Source of the DNA: Saccopteryx bilineata
Taxonomy: Eukaryota; Chordata; Mammalia; Chiroptera; Emballonuridae
Assembly: GCF_036850765.1 (NCBI RefSeq)
Contig: NC_089496.1
Coordinates: forward strand, 103,192,267-103,256,266
Direction of reading: 5' to 3'
Length of the DNA: 64,000 nt
Made by a program: the position numbers and the translations under genes. Under the pieces are notes generated by a model, which was not told the origin of the DNA, made no database searches, and saw only the letters and a list, made by a program, of their open reading frames with translations. Positions 1-10,170 of this stretch are shown in pieces; position 1 is the stretch's first letter; the number at the start of each line of letters is the position of its first letter.

Positions 1-445
1 ATTGCTACTTATGGCAGGTAAAATGACAGGAGGTCCCTAGCATTCCCACACAGATGTTTCAGGCTGTAACATTGATTTGTGAGTTTCCTCCCTTTATCCC
101 TATAGCATTATGATGTGGAATCAGCGTTATGACTTTCGATTTGGGGACACACGATCTGTGGCTGAGAGAGGCCACGTGGTTTTCCAACGCCCTCGCAGCT
201 GGCTTGTGGCCAAGTTGTGGCTCCAACCAGGTCTTGTCAATGTAAGAAATGTAGACTTTGTAGAAGTGTTTATTTGACCCAGACTGACGACATATTCTGG
301 GGAGCGAGACCTCAAATGCTCCAGAGAATAACAGTTTTGCAGCTTCTTTTATGCATTTGAAATGAAGGAGGGGACAGAAGGAAGATGGCATGGAGGTGGG
401 AGAAAGCAAGATGGTGGCAGGATCACCCGGGAGCTAAGGTGCATG
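1..445. other. No recognised feature (left edge)
   Basis: Mixed-composition mammalian single-copy sequence. Short open frames on the minus strand show no domain, no codon structure and no splice context, so I do not call a gene. I see no clear repeat boundary until the hAT target duplication at 446. Confidence 0.5.
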
Positions 446-758
446 TTTTAGAGCAGTGGTCCCCAACCTTTTTTAGGCCACGGACCAGCTTAATGTCAGA
501 AAATATTTTCATGGACCGGCCTTTAGGGTGGGACGGATAAATGTATCACGTGACCGAGACAAGCGTCAAGAGTGAGTCTTAGATGGATGTAACAGAGGGA
601 ATCTGGTCATTTTTAAAAAATAAAACATCATTCAGACTTAAATATAAATAAAACAGAAATAATGTAAGTTATTTATTCTTTCTCTGCGGACTGGTACCAA
701 ATGGCCCACGGACCGGTACCCGTCCGCAGCCCAGGGTTTGGGGACCACTGTTTTAGAG
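446..758. mobile_element. Non-autonomous hAT transposon with perfect 8-bp target duplication
   Basis: The element occupies 454-750 (297 bp). It begins CAGTGGTCCCCAACC and ends with the near-complement GGTTTGGGGACCACTG. It is flanked by an exact 8-bp direct duplication, TTTTAGAG (446-453 and 751-758). Eight-base duplications and CAG..CTG termini define hAT elements. The inside holds ACGGACC/GGTCCGT-type subterminal repeats and AT-rich sequence with no transposase reading frame, so it had to be moved by a partner transposase. The perfect duplication suggests a fairly young insertion. The family name is not certain. Confidence 0.88.
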
Positions 759-2424
759 GAAGGAGCCTGAAACGGAGCATCTCAAAGGCGTGTTGACCTG
801 GCTACACAGAAACAATGGGCAGGGCTTGCTGAAGGCAATGGTAAGCCTTTCAGTAAAGAAGTTATATGCCGGGGGTGTGACTACCCACCATGACCTCCCC
901 ATTAGCAATTTGTGATCGTATCATCCCATGAGAATATTTTCCGTAGAACCCTGCCATTTTTTGTCCACCAAATCCAGTGAATTTTGCACTCTATCTTCTT
1001 TGTGCTCACGCCTGGGTCACATGAACCTGGGGGTTCTGAACAGTGAGTGTCTGCCCAAGGTGCTGGGAGGGAAACATCCCCTAACTGCCACGAACCAGGA
1101 GCCAGGGCGTTGGGACAGGCCAATTCAGGGGAGTTTAGCTGCTAGGCACCAGGCTCTTACGTGGTCAGGCTGTCCTCGGCCAAAAGGACAGCTGGGCCGG
1201 AGTGGGGGCCAAGAACGCTTAGTCCTCATTATCCTTAGCCTCCTGGCCGTGGAAGGCAGAGCAGGGTCCCAGGAGTCACCGAGCTGGGTTCTGGAGCCTT
1301 CATGGCTGTGTGTCCTGGGCCAGGAAACCTTTCCCAGCTCTGAGCCTCGGCTGAAAAGAGGGGCTGAGACCTGGATCAGGGACCTCCAACATGATTGGGG
1401 GGAGAGAAGGCTGTCAACCTTCCTCTGTGCCTCTCCAGATTCCTCAGTAATTAAAACAACTCTTTGTTGTTTTGTTGTTGTTGTTTTTACAATCTTAAGG
1501 CTTTAATTGAAAGGATTCTGATGCCAATTTTTTTTAAAAACACTGAACACAATAATGTTGCATGTTCCACTCTCACTTCCTCTTGCGTTTCCACTCCTGG
1601 GGTCATGGTACTTCCCACTTCCATCAATAGTAACCAGGTACCTGGGAGACAGTCTTGAATCTGTCCCTTCCTCCTTCCCTCCTCCTCTCTCCTACATTCT
1701 ATCCAGTCACTTCCTCAGTTTCCCTTCAGCCCTCTGCCATTGTCCTGACCCTGCATGGCTCCCTCACCTTCCCATTGGCCCCCCTGCCATTAGCCTCATG
1801 CCCTGCCCTCTCCTGATGTGCACAGTGGCTCGCACTGCCTGGCAGGAGAAAGCCCAAGGTGTGAGGCCTCCCGGGCCTTTGGGTCCCGCCCTCTTGGGCT
1901 TCTCATCTTCGTTCCCCTCTGTGGCTAACCCTAGGGACTGCTGCTTCTTGTCATCTTGGAGCCATTGGACATGTCCTCAGTGAAACCTCCTGCAAGCACC
2001 TGCCCCAGCAGATGAGTCACTTCTGTGTCCCCGCAGCTACTGTTATGTCTTATCATATATTCCCCCTGATCTGGGTTCTCCTGCTAGACCCAGGCTTCTC
2101 AGAGTCTGGGGTTTAAAAATTCACCCTGAATCATAGACCCCCAGTTTCTCTAGCATTCTGGGCTCAGCAAACATTTGTTGAACAAAGTCCCACGCCAGGT
2201 GCAGGGAGCTCGAGCCCTGCTGTTTTGATACTGCAGACATGTGGACCTTACCACGGTGACCCCTAGGATTGTGTGACTGCAGCTTTGTGACACCAACCTT
2301 TAAAAAAAATAAATCTGAATCATACAAAGACAGATGCACTTACACTGAGAGATGAGTGCAAACTCCTTCAAAGCCAATTGAATTGATCGATTGCTTTTCT
2401 ATAGAACACGGTTTGGGAGCAACT
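759..2424. other. Single-copy sequence, no supported gene
   Basis: GC-moderate sequence. The longest plus-strand open frame (928-1506) has no recognisable domain, and its composition looks like chance openness. Short fragments near 2160-2200 resemble an L2 3' end but are too degraded to call. Nothing else is supported. Confidence 0.45.
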
Positions 2425-2541
2425 CCACAATTGGAGCAACTCTCTCATTACATGGCTCCTGGCGCAGTGGACGCAGGCCCTGGCCCTGCGGAATTTCAAA
2501 TCCGACTTCTCAGAGATTTATTTTTTGTTTGAAACAATTTT
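2425..2541 (+). repeat. Left arm of a 117-bp inverted repeat pair, tRNA-like boxes
   Basis: This segment matches the reverse complement of 3982-4098 at 116 of 117 positions; the one difference is T at 2431 against C in the other copy. Outside the 117 bp the flanks are unrelated. Inside is TGGCGCAGTGG, which fits a pol III A box, and about 35 bases later TTTCAAATCC, a weak match to a B box. The unit could therefore be a short tRNA-derived element, but I see no A-tail or target duplication. A local inverted copy or gene conversion is an equally good explanation. Confidence 0.7.
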
Positions 2542-2739
2542 CTCCCATTTTCACCAATATGGATTCTTTTCAAGGTAGATTCGACCGTGAAGATTTGCTT
2601 CACGGACAAGTTTTTATGGCCCTTTTAAGTTTTATAAATTAATTATAAAGCTCTGTTTTTGGTGACGGGTGTTCTTTCTACCAAATCCAGGTTTTCTGGG
2701 ACAAATATTGTGGTATTTATTTTTAAACTTTATAAAATT

Positions 2740-2960
2740 AACTTTTTTTTGAACAATTTTAGGTTTATAGAAAAATTGAATGGAAAGCACAGAGAGTCCC
2801 CGTAGACCCCTGCCCCCCCAACCTCCCCCACTGTGGACATCACACACCATGGTGCATTTGTTAGAAGTGATGAACCCGCATTGACACATCATCACCCAAA
2901 GTTCTCAGTTTACATTAGGTTCACTCTTGGTGTTGTATATTGTATAGGTTTGGACAAATG
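2740..2960 (-). mobile_element. Ancient L1ME-type LINE fragment
   Basis: On the plus strand this region resembles the reverse complement of old mammalian L1ME sequence. The characteristic run includes GGTGCATTTGTTAGAAGTGATGAAC, shown here in part, and then TTTACATTAGGTTCACTC and TGGACAAATG. It is diverged and has no coding capacity. It lies between the two arms of the 117-bp inverted repeat. Confidence 0.6.
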
Positions 2961-3981
2961 CTCATACGGGCATTCACTTCCCAGCACTTCTGGCCTGTTC
3001 CAGGCGCCCTCCAAAAGAGAGCCCTCAGGCAGGGGCTGTTGGGTGCTTGCAGAAGGGCACTGTAGATGTGTGTTGAAAATGTTAAGTGCCAAGAAAACAG
3101 GAGGGGCAGCTAAGAGTCCTCAGGCCATTTGCACGTACTGTTTCCTGATTGCAGCAGCCTTCTCTGTAGCTCTTTGAAAGGCTGGCACCTCATTCATTAG
3201 CTGTCAGCCCAAAGTCTCTTTTTCTGACAGATCCTCTCCAAATTAGCCTCTCCCCAAGAATACTCCATCATCTCATCACTTTTATTTCTTCCACAGTGGG
3301 TGTCACAATCAGAAATCAGCTGACGTGTTTGTTTGTTTGCAGGCACTGCTGTGTTTCTACTGACTTAGAGGAGCATCTGGCTCAGAATTGCACCTCCGTG
3401 ACTCTTTTCTGTCTACACATGCGCCTTGCCATCTACACCCCAGCTAACTATCGGCATGCCTTCCACGATCCCACACTTACCACCAGCTAGGGGCAGTAAA
3501 GGCTGAGTTTGGGTTAGAGAAGCATGTAGATGCTGCTCAGGTTTTCATGCACATTGGCCAAACGTTTACTCATCAGAAGAGTCTGAAATCTGTAATGTCC
3601 TTGTGCTTTGGAATAAAGGTGATTTTGTAAGTTCCCTGAATGATTAGATATTTTTACTTCTGATGTAAAGTTTAGATCCCTTCTGACAGCCCACTTATAG
3701 GTATTCAATGGACAAGAGCCCAGTGAACGTTCTTCAAGATCAATTTCATGTCATGTTTTCTGTGAAAAAGAGGTTTATTTTATTCCTCCAAAAATCTGTA
3801 GGGTATCTTGCTTCTATTTTGCTTAAAAAATACACTTAGTTTGCTTTGAAGATGAACATAACTGAGATGCTATTATGTTCCTTCCCTACTTTGCGACATC
3901 TAGACATTCCTTCGCTATGAATACTCCAGAGAAACAGCTTTCTTTGATTTTTTTTTCAGTTTAGAAGATCAAAAGCTGCCC
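2961..3981. other. Intervening sequence, nothing recognised
   Basis: AT-moderate sequence between the old L1 fragment and the right arm of the inverted repeat. No open frame has a domain, and I see no repeat termini. Confidence 0.4.
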
Positions 3982-4098
3982 AAAATTGTTTCAAACAAAA
4001 AATAAATCTCTGAGAAGTCGGATTTGAAATTCCGCAGGGCCAGGGCCTGCGTCCACTGCGCCAGGAGCCATGTAATGAGAGAGTTGCTCCAGTTGTGG
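3982..4098 (-). repeat. Right arm of the 117-bp inverted repeat pair
   Basis: This is the reverse complement of 2425-2541 with one mismatch. The similarity ends abruptly at AAAATTG (3982) and at TTGTGG (4098), and the outer flanks differ from those of the left arm. The two arms point toward each other and enclose 1440 bp. Confidence 0.7.
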
Positions 4099-4374
4099 TG
4101 TTTGGTCTCCTTTCTGCCTCTCTCCTCTCCCAGGGAAGCTCTGGCTTAGCCTCCACCATCTGCTTTCTCTTGTGAAATCTTAGAATACTGGGCCTAAAAT
4201 TAAATTTATTGTAAATCTGCGCAGGCAGGATCATTTCCTAAAGAGAGTGCTTAAAATAAATGACTGCAGAGCTCTGGAAAACCCACTATTACTTGGAGAT
4301 GAGCACTCACATGGCAGGAGATTTTGAATGAAGGATTCAGTTTTCTTTTTGGGTCTCATCATAAATGTCACATA

Positions 4375-4942
4375 TACAGTGTGTCCGTAAAGTCATGGTG
4401 TACTTTTGACTGGTCACAGGAAAGTAACGAAAGATGATAGAAATGTGAAATCTGCATCAAATAAAAGAAAAACCCTCCCAGTTTCTGTAGGATGATGTGG
4501 CAGCATGTGCGCACGCACAGATGATGACGTAACACCGTGTATACAGCGGAGCAGCCCACGACCATGCCAGTTAAGATGTGGACAGGCTCGCTAAATTCGA
4601 ACCCGTGACCAAAGTGCAACATGAATATCGGCACGTTTATAACGAAACGCCACCACATAGGAATAACATTACTCGGTGGGACAAGCAGTTGAAGGAAACC
4701 GGCAGTTTGGTGGAGAAACCCGTTCTGGTAGGCCATCAGTCAGTGATGAGTCTGTAGAGGCTATATGGGATAGCTACCTAAGGAGCCCTAAAAAATCTGT
4801 GCATGAACCCACATAGAACTGCACTATTTGAATAGGTATGAAACTGCACCCTTTATTTGGTGCAGATTTCACATTTCTATCATCTTTTGTTGCTTTCCTG
4901 TGACCTGTCAAAAGTGCACCATGACTTTACGGACACACTGTA
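4375..4942 (+). mobile_element. Internally deleted mariner-type transposon (TA target duplication)
   Basis: The element spans 4377-4940 (564 bp) between TA dinucleotides (4375-4376 and 4941-4942). Its terminal inverted repeats start CAGTGTGTCCGTAAAGTC and extend roughly 90 bp with interruptions; the right end reads GACTTTACGGACACACTG. The TA duplication and this terminus are typical of Tc1/mariner elements. A full mariner is about 1.3 kb, so most of the transposase gene is missing. The part kept encodes a degraded DNA-binding domain (see 4590-4810). It was probably mobilised in trans by an intact relative. Confidence 0.88.
4590..4810 (+). pseudogene. Remnant of mariner transposase N-terminal helix-turn-helix
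   Basis: Reading from GCT at 4590 gives residues including VTKVQHEYRHVYNETPPHR and then RWDKQLKETGSL. After a one-base frame change near 4718-4720 the frame continues GRPSVSDESVEAIWDSYLRS and then PKKSVH. This pattern (PP-R-I-RW--Q--ETGS, GRPSVS-E-VE, L-SPKKS) is the paired-type helix-turn-helix region of mariner transposases (DUF4817-like). The catalytic DDD/DDE half is absent. The reading is not open to a start codon, so this is a fossil, not a working protein. Confidence 0.75.
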
Positions 4943-5094
4943 TTTCGTCACTCTGATTCTACCATAAAGGAAGTACCTGGACCAATGCCTTATGCTGCTG
5001 CTTCTCTCTGCTTTGGGAAGGTAGAGGGTTTAGCAACCACCCTCCTACTCTTTCCTGGTGGCTTGGGACAGCTCTGTTTTGGGCTGTCACGAGG

Positions 5095-5303
5095 TCTTAG
5101 AACAGCGGTTCTCAACCTGTGGGTCGCGACCCTGGCGGGGGTTGAACGACCAAAACACAGGGGTCGCCTAAAGCCATCGGAAATAAAAAAATGTATTGTA
5201 TAATAAATATGTATTTTCCGATGGCTTTAGGCGACCCCTGTGTTTTGGTCGTTTGATCCCCACTGGGGTTGCGACCCACAGGTTGAGAACCGCTGTCTTA
5301 GGA
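5095..5303. mobile_element. SPIN-like hAT MITE, near-perfect palindrome
   Basis: The element is 5103-5295 (193 bp). It starts CAGCGGTTCTCAACCTGTGG and ends with the exact complement, CCACAGGTTGAGAACCGCTG. The inverted repeats continue inward for about 85 bp per arm, including the exactly matched ATGGCTTTAGGCGACCCCTG and its complement, and leave only a short AT-rich centre. The flanks TCTTAGAA and TCTTAGGA form an 8-bp target duplication with one mismatch. The terminus closely resembles SPIN/OposCharlie-type hAT elements, known for horizontal transfer among tetrapods. It has no coding capacity and was mobilised in trans. Confidence 0.85.
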
Positions 5304-5919
5304 ATGTTGGTGGATAGACTATGAGGGGAGACAGAAAATCTCAGAAACTTCATTAGTAGAAGTTGACCACCTGGTAGGACATGGAAATCAGAGAAGAGAA
5401 GAGGTCTAACATCACCTGACAGATGCTCAGAGGAAAACCATAGAGCTTGGCTTTCAAGAAGTCAGCGATCACAGGATCTCCGTGACCTTGCCCATTAGAG
5501 TTGAATCCTCAAGATGGGCCTTCCCTGGTGCCCAGTTTAGCTTTGTCCTTGGGTTACACGTAAACATTAAAGTAATAAAAGTTAGAAAACATGCAGTAAA
5601 ATGGATTAATGGCAGAAGTTAGAGAATAAAAACAAATGCAGAAAAAAAGGGAATAAAAACACCATCCGTAATCCCGCCCACTTTGAAAAACAAATGATTA
5701 CACTTTGGTATCATTTTATACTTAGAGCATGATGTGAGTGTATACATATATATAATTTAAGTATATACATATGTATATAGACATATGTACACATTTGAGC
5801 CATAAATGTATATGCATTCATACTTGTTTTGATATATAGCTATTTTTGTCATTGGCTTCTCCTGGTATATTGTAAAGATCTTTCATGTTCATAAATAGGT
5901 ACTTTCATTTATATAACTT
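5304..5919. other. AT-rich sequence with TATA/CATA run
   Basis: No gene. 5735-5800 is an imperfect TATACATATA-type simple sequence. The remainder may be ancient LINE sequence but is too diverged to place. Confidence 0.4.
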
Positions 5920-7420
5920 TAAAGTTTAATGGAAGTAATTTTAGACAGTGAAAAAGTTACCAAAATAGTACAGCACCAAGCTGTATAGCCCTCTCCAGCA
6001 TCCCGTGATGTTAACACCCTGCCTAACCATATAGCATGGTGGTCAAAACTAAGAAATTACCATTACTAAACTGCAGGCTTGCCTGACCAGGTGGTGGTGC
6101 AGTGGATAGAATGTCAGACTGGGGTGCGGAGGACCCAGGTTGAAACCCTGAGGTCGCCAGCTTGAGCGTGGGCTCATCTAGTTTGAACAAGGCTCACCAG
6201 CTTGAGCCCAAAGTCACTGGCTAGAGCAAAGGGGTCACTCGGTCTGCTATACCCCCCCAGTCAAGGCACATATGAGAAAGCAATCAATGAACAACTGAGG
6301 TACTGCAACGAAGAATTGATGCTTCTCCTCTCTCTCCCTTCCTGTCTGTCCCTCTCTTTGTCATAAAAACAAACAAACAAACAAACAAACTACAGGCTTT
6401 ATTGAGACTTCTCTAGTCTTTCTACCGATGGCCCTGTTCTGTTCCCAGACCCAGTTCAGGAGCCCCTGTTGTGTTGGTGTATGCCTCCTTAGTCTCCAGC
6501 CTGCGACAGTTCTTTTCTTGTTCTTTATGACTTTGACATTTTTAAATAATATAGTTCATTTATTTTCTGGCATGCCCCGCAATTCTTTTTTCTGATGTTT
6601 CCTTATGATTAGATTGAGTTTATATATTTTTGGTAAATTACTGCACGTGTCCTCAGTATATCATCGGGGCGTCCAGGATCTTAATATATCTCGTTACTGG
6701 CGGTGTGAACCTTGATCATATGGTTAATGTGACGTCTGCTGAGTTTCCTCCAACGTAAGGTCACCATTTCCCCCACTGCAATGAATAACTCTTGGGGAGA
6801 CATATTGAAAGTGTGCAAATATCCTTTTTCTGCTCAAATATGAGCCGGCTGGTTTTAGCATCCACTGGAGGATCGAGATTGCAACAGTTATCTCTGTGAT
6901 GTTCTTCTAATGGATTTTCTATTCGCTTCATTCTTTCATTTATTCATTGGAATTTTTCTGTAATGAAGAACAGTCCTTTCTTATTTGTTTGTTTTTTCAT
7001 TAATATTAATATGGCCTCATGAGTGTTTGTTCTTCTAGTCTGTGGTTACAATCTAATGCTACCTTGATTTATTTTTGTTGCTCCTGTTGTTACAGATTTA
7101 AACTTTGGGGACTTTTTCTGGTTGGTTCTTATGCCTTTTTTTTTTTTAAACCATATTCCATTTCTAAAGTTTTCTTTCGGGCACTTCCTTACTTTCTGGC
7201 ACATGGAGATGCTCCAGCACATGTACACAAAGTGTTGTGTATTTTGCCTGAACAGTATTGGAATCAAACACTTTTTTAAGGAGCCCTCTTATTGGAGAAT
7301 GGTACTTAGGAACCGAGGTCCTTCATACTATTGGAATGTCATTGCTTTCATCAGGCAGACCTTGGAAATATATATAAACACACACACCAACATGTTTATC
7401 TTCATTCCTTAAAAAAATAC
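5920..7420 (-). mobile_element. Ancient L1ME LINE fragment
   Basis: The plus strand reads as the complement of old L1ME sequence across 5940-6080 and 6390-7010, for example GTTACCAAAATAGTACAGC, GATGTTTCCTTATGATTAG and GTGTGCAAATATCC. It is interrupted by a SINE at 6081-6386. It is heavily diverged, with no open ORF1 or ORF2, and is one of the oldest layers of the region. Confidence 0.6.
6081..6386 (+). mobile_element. tRNA-derived SINE, long form (group B)
   Basis: The head GCCTGACCAGGTGGTGGTGC is followed by a tRNA-like body with AGGTTGAAACCCTGAGG at the B-box position. A second block holds AGCTTGAGC and TCAAGGCACATATGAG, then a CT-rich part and an AAAC-repeat tail. Target duplication: AAACTGCAGGCTT (6068-6080) and AAACTACAGGCTT (6387-6399), one mismatch. 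Two further copies lie on the minus strand at 28446 and 31381. Confidence 0.85.
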
Positions 7421-7829
7421 CATGAATTTATATGAATAGCTCTTAGTCCAATCCAATGCCACAGGACACATTTTAACTTTCTCACTTTTTTTATTTATAG
7501 TCTTTTCGTACATGAGAAACCTGGCTCTCATTATATATAATTTACTTAATTGTTCAACTCTTCTAGACACATAAAGCAGTATCAGAATAGCTAACTCTTA
7601 CTGTAACTAAAATACAGTATTTGTGTGTGGTTCTTTAGTCTTTAGCCTAAAAATAAACAGTCAACATATCATCCCCAAAGTAATTTAGGGTTGTTTCTTT
7701 TCCCCCCATGCCCTTGAGTGTGGTTATACGATTCATTTGTGATACAGTCAGTTTCATCTGTTACACTTGGTTTTCCGTTTGGGGATCCCTCTCCATCTTG
7801 ATTTCTTTAAGTTACTTATGGTAAAATTC
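7421..7829. other. AT-rich sequence between old LINE fragments
   Basis: No gene or distinct repeat boundary is visible. It is probably more decayed LINE sequence, given both flanks. Confidence 0.35.
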
Positions 7830-8079
7830 ACTCTGTGGGCAGTTCTATGACTTTTAACAAATTCATGGAGTTACATATCCACCACTCCAGTACCATCCAG
7901 AGCAGGTCATCACCTCTAACAATTTCCTCACGTGTCCCTTTGTAGGCAACCCACTGATTTGTTTACTAAGTGTATAGTTTCGCTTTTCCAGAATGTCATA
8001 TAAATAGAATCATGCAATATATGTCACCTTTTGGGTCTGCCCTCCAACACTTAGCAAATGCATTTAAAATTCATCCATG

Positions 8080-8458
8080 GGCCCTGGCCGGTTGGCTCAG
8101 TGGTAGAGCATCAGCCTGGCATGCGGAAGTCCTGGGTTTGATTCCTGGCCAGGGCACACAGGAGAGGCACCCATCTGCTTCTTCATCCCTCCCCCTCTCC
8201 TTCCTCTCTGTCTCTCTCTTCCCCTCCGGCAGCTGAGGCTCCATTGGAGCAAAAGATGGCCCGGGCGCTGGGGATGGCTCCTAGGCCTCTGCCCCAGGTG
8301 CTAGAGTGGCTCTGGTTGCAACAGAGTGATGACCCGGATGGGCAGAGAATCACCCCCTGGTGGGCATGCTGGGTGGATCCTGGTTAGGCACATGCGGGAG
8401 TCTGTCTGACTGCCTGCCCGTTTCCAGCTTAAGAAAAATACAAAAAATAAAATAAAAT
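8080..8458 (+). mobile_element. tRNA-derived SINE (group A, GCCCTGGCCGG head)
   Basis: The head GCCCTGGCCGGTTGGCTCAG contains an A box (TGGCTCAGTGG). The B box GGTTTGATTCC follows at the usual distance, then CCAGGGCACACAGGAGAGGC, a CT-rich block, a GC-rich second half (CATTGGAGCAAAAGATGG..) and a CAAAAAATAAAAT-type tail. Target duplication: AAAATTCATCCATG at 8066-8079 against AAAATTCATTCATG at 8459-8472, one mismatch. Inserted into the old L1M. Confidence 0.88.
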
Positions 8459-8633
8459 AAAATTCATTCATGTTGTATGTATCAATAGTTCATTTTTCTT
8501 TTATTGCTGAGTAGTATTTCATTGTATAGATATATCACAGGTAGATTTTTTTTCTGTCTACTGGTTGAAGTACATATGGGTTTTTTCCAGTGTTTGATGA
8601 CTATGAATAAAACTGCTTTAAACATTTGTATAC

Positions 8634-8636
<3 letters not shown>

Positions 8637-8664
<28 letters not shown>
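8637..8664 (+). repeat. (TG)n microsatellite
   Basis: About 14 TG units, uninterrupted, within the ancient L1 fragment. Confidence 0.9.
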
Positions 8665-8667
<3 letters not shown>

Positions 8668-9200
8668 CATAAATTTTTATTTCTCTTAGGTAAAGAGCTT
8701 TTATTAGGGTAATACTGACCCTATAAAATGAGTTTTGTCCTTTTTGTGTAGTCAACTTACCTAGAGGTATATGAATTTTATTGCTCTTTCAAAGATTCAA
8801 ATTTGGTTTCTCTATAATTTTTCTGTTTTCAAAATCAATAATTTCTGATGTCATTATTTCCTTCCTTCTGATTGCTTTGGTTAACTTTGCTCTTCTTTTT
8901 TTATTTTCCTAAGCTAAAGGCTAAGATTACTGACTTGAGCCTACTTTTTTGGAAATGTAAGGAATTAATACAATAAGTTCCCTCTAAACACTGTTTTAGT
9001 GTATCCTACAGATTTTGTGTTGTATCTTTATTTTATTACAGTTTAAAATAATTTTTAGGAGAGAAAAAGATGGCAGCGGAGTAGGCAGATGCACAGACGC
9101 CCAGCTCTCACCACCAAACTGGAATACAAATCAATTTAGGAAAAATCAGCATGAAAAACCAACTCTGAACTGCAGGAACAGCTCTCAAAAACCAAGAAGC

Positions 9201-9386
9201 GCCTGACCTGTGGTGGCATAGTGGGATAAAGTTTCGACCTGGAATGCTAAGGTCGCCTGTTCGATACCCTGGGCTTGCCTGGTCAAGGCACATATGGGAG
9301 TTGATGCTTCCTGCTCCTCCCCTTTCTCTCTCTCTCTCTCTCTCTCAAAATAGAATAAAAAAAACACAAAAAACAAAAAAAACAAC
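9201..9386 (+). mobile_element. tRNA-derived SINE, short form (group C)
   Basis: Head GCCTGACCTGTGGTGGCATA, then TCGACCTGGAATGCTAAGGT, GTTCGATACCCTGGGC (B box), GGTCAAGGCACATATGGGAG, a TCTC run and an A-rich tail. Target duplication: AACCAAGAAGC (9190-9200) and AACCAAGGAGC (9387-9397). Inserted in the 5' UTR of the L1. Confidence 0.85.
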
Positions 9387-10170
9387 AACCAAGGAGCAAA
9401 GAAGAAGCCACAACAATCCTGGTAGGGAGCATCTGAATCTCCCCTGCTTACAGAAATGGAGGGGGGGGGGTGAGGCTAAGAGTCCAGAGGGGATCTCACA
9501 CAAGGAAAAAGAGCAGAAACTACTGCTCACAGCCACTTGCCTGGCGACCAGGGAGCGAGGTGTGTTGGAAAGACCAGCTTATCTCCCAAGTGGAAAGGAA
9601 AGAGAGAGGGACAGACTGTGAGGGGCTAAGGAATGAAGATGACCTAAAAAAGCTAACTCATCCGTCCTGGAGGTGGCCATAGCTGGGGGAGGGACTGAAC
9701 CTTTCACAAAACAGAGCTGAATTGCTTCCAGATCAGAGATCTCCGGACATCTATCCAGCTCCAATCAGCGCAACAAGACACAGCTGAAAACAAGAAGTGG
9801 GGAGGAGGGGCAGTAACTCAGGTCTCCATGGAGATCTGAGATACACCTCCCCCTACTGAAGCTGAGAAAACACCCTGCCCCCAGGGAGATTAGTTGGCTA
9901 AAGAGGCCTTCAGAGTCTCAGGTTACACCCATCACATTCCTGGATACAGTTTCAAGTAAGCCCCCTGCTGAGATCAGTAAACAAGACTATCACCTGTTAA
10001 GAAAACAAACAAATCAAGACTTCAAAGCTGCCCAAATCCGAAAGTGGATTACAGATAACAGCTGATACCAACCCAAGAAGACCTAGAAATAACACAACTG
10101 AAAACTGGAGGCAGACAACACCAAGTCTAGACTCAACCAACTCTACAAATAAAACACACAAAAACAGACA

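Larger units (their letters stand above)
7830..9058 (-). mobile_element. Ancient L1M LINE, 3' and ORF2 C-terminal part
   Basis: The plus strand is the complement of an old L1 ORF2 end and 3' region. Markers are CAGAATGTCATATAAATAGA, TTCATCCATG, TTTATTGCTGAGTAGTATTT, GACTATGAATAAAACTGC, and further on CTTTGGTTAACTTTGCTCTTC. A SINE interrupts it at 8080-8458, and a TG run lies at 8637-8664. The same LINE resumes at 15640-16690 beyond the younger L1, which shows the order of insertion. Confidence 0.75.

Noticed and set aside
928..1506. 192-codon plus-strand open frame
   Set aside because: No recognisable domain or homologous motif; composition is like the surrounding noncoding sequence.
2425..4098. 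The inverted 117-bp arms as ends of one large transposon
   Set aside because: No target duplication outside the arms, and the interior is an old L1 fragment plus single-copy sequence, with no transposase.
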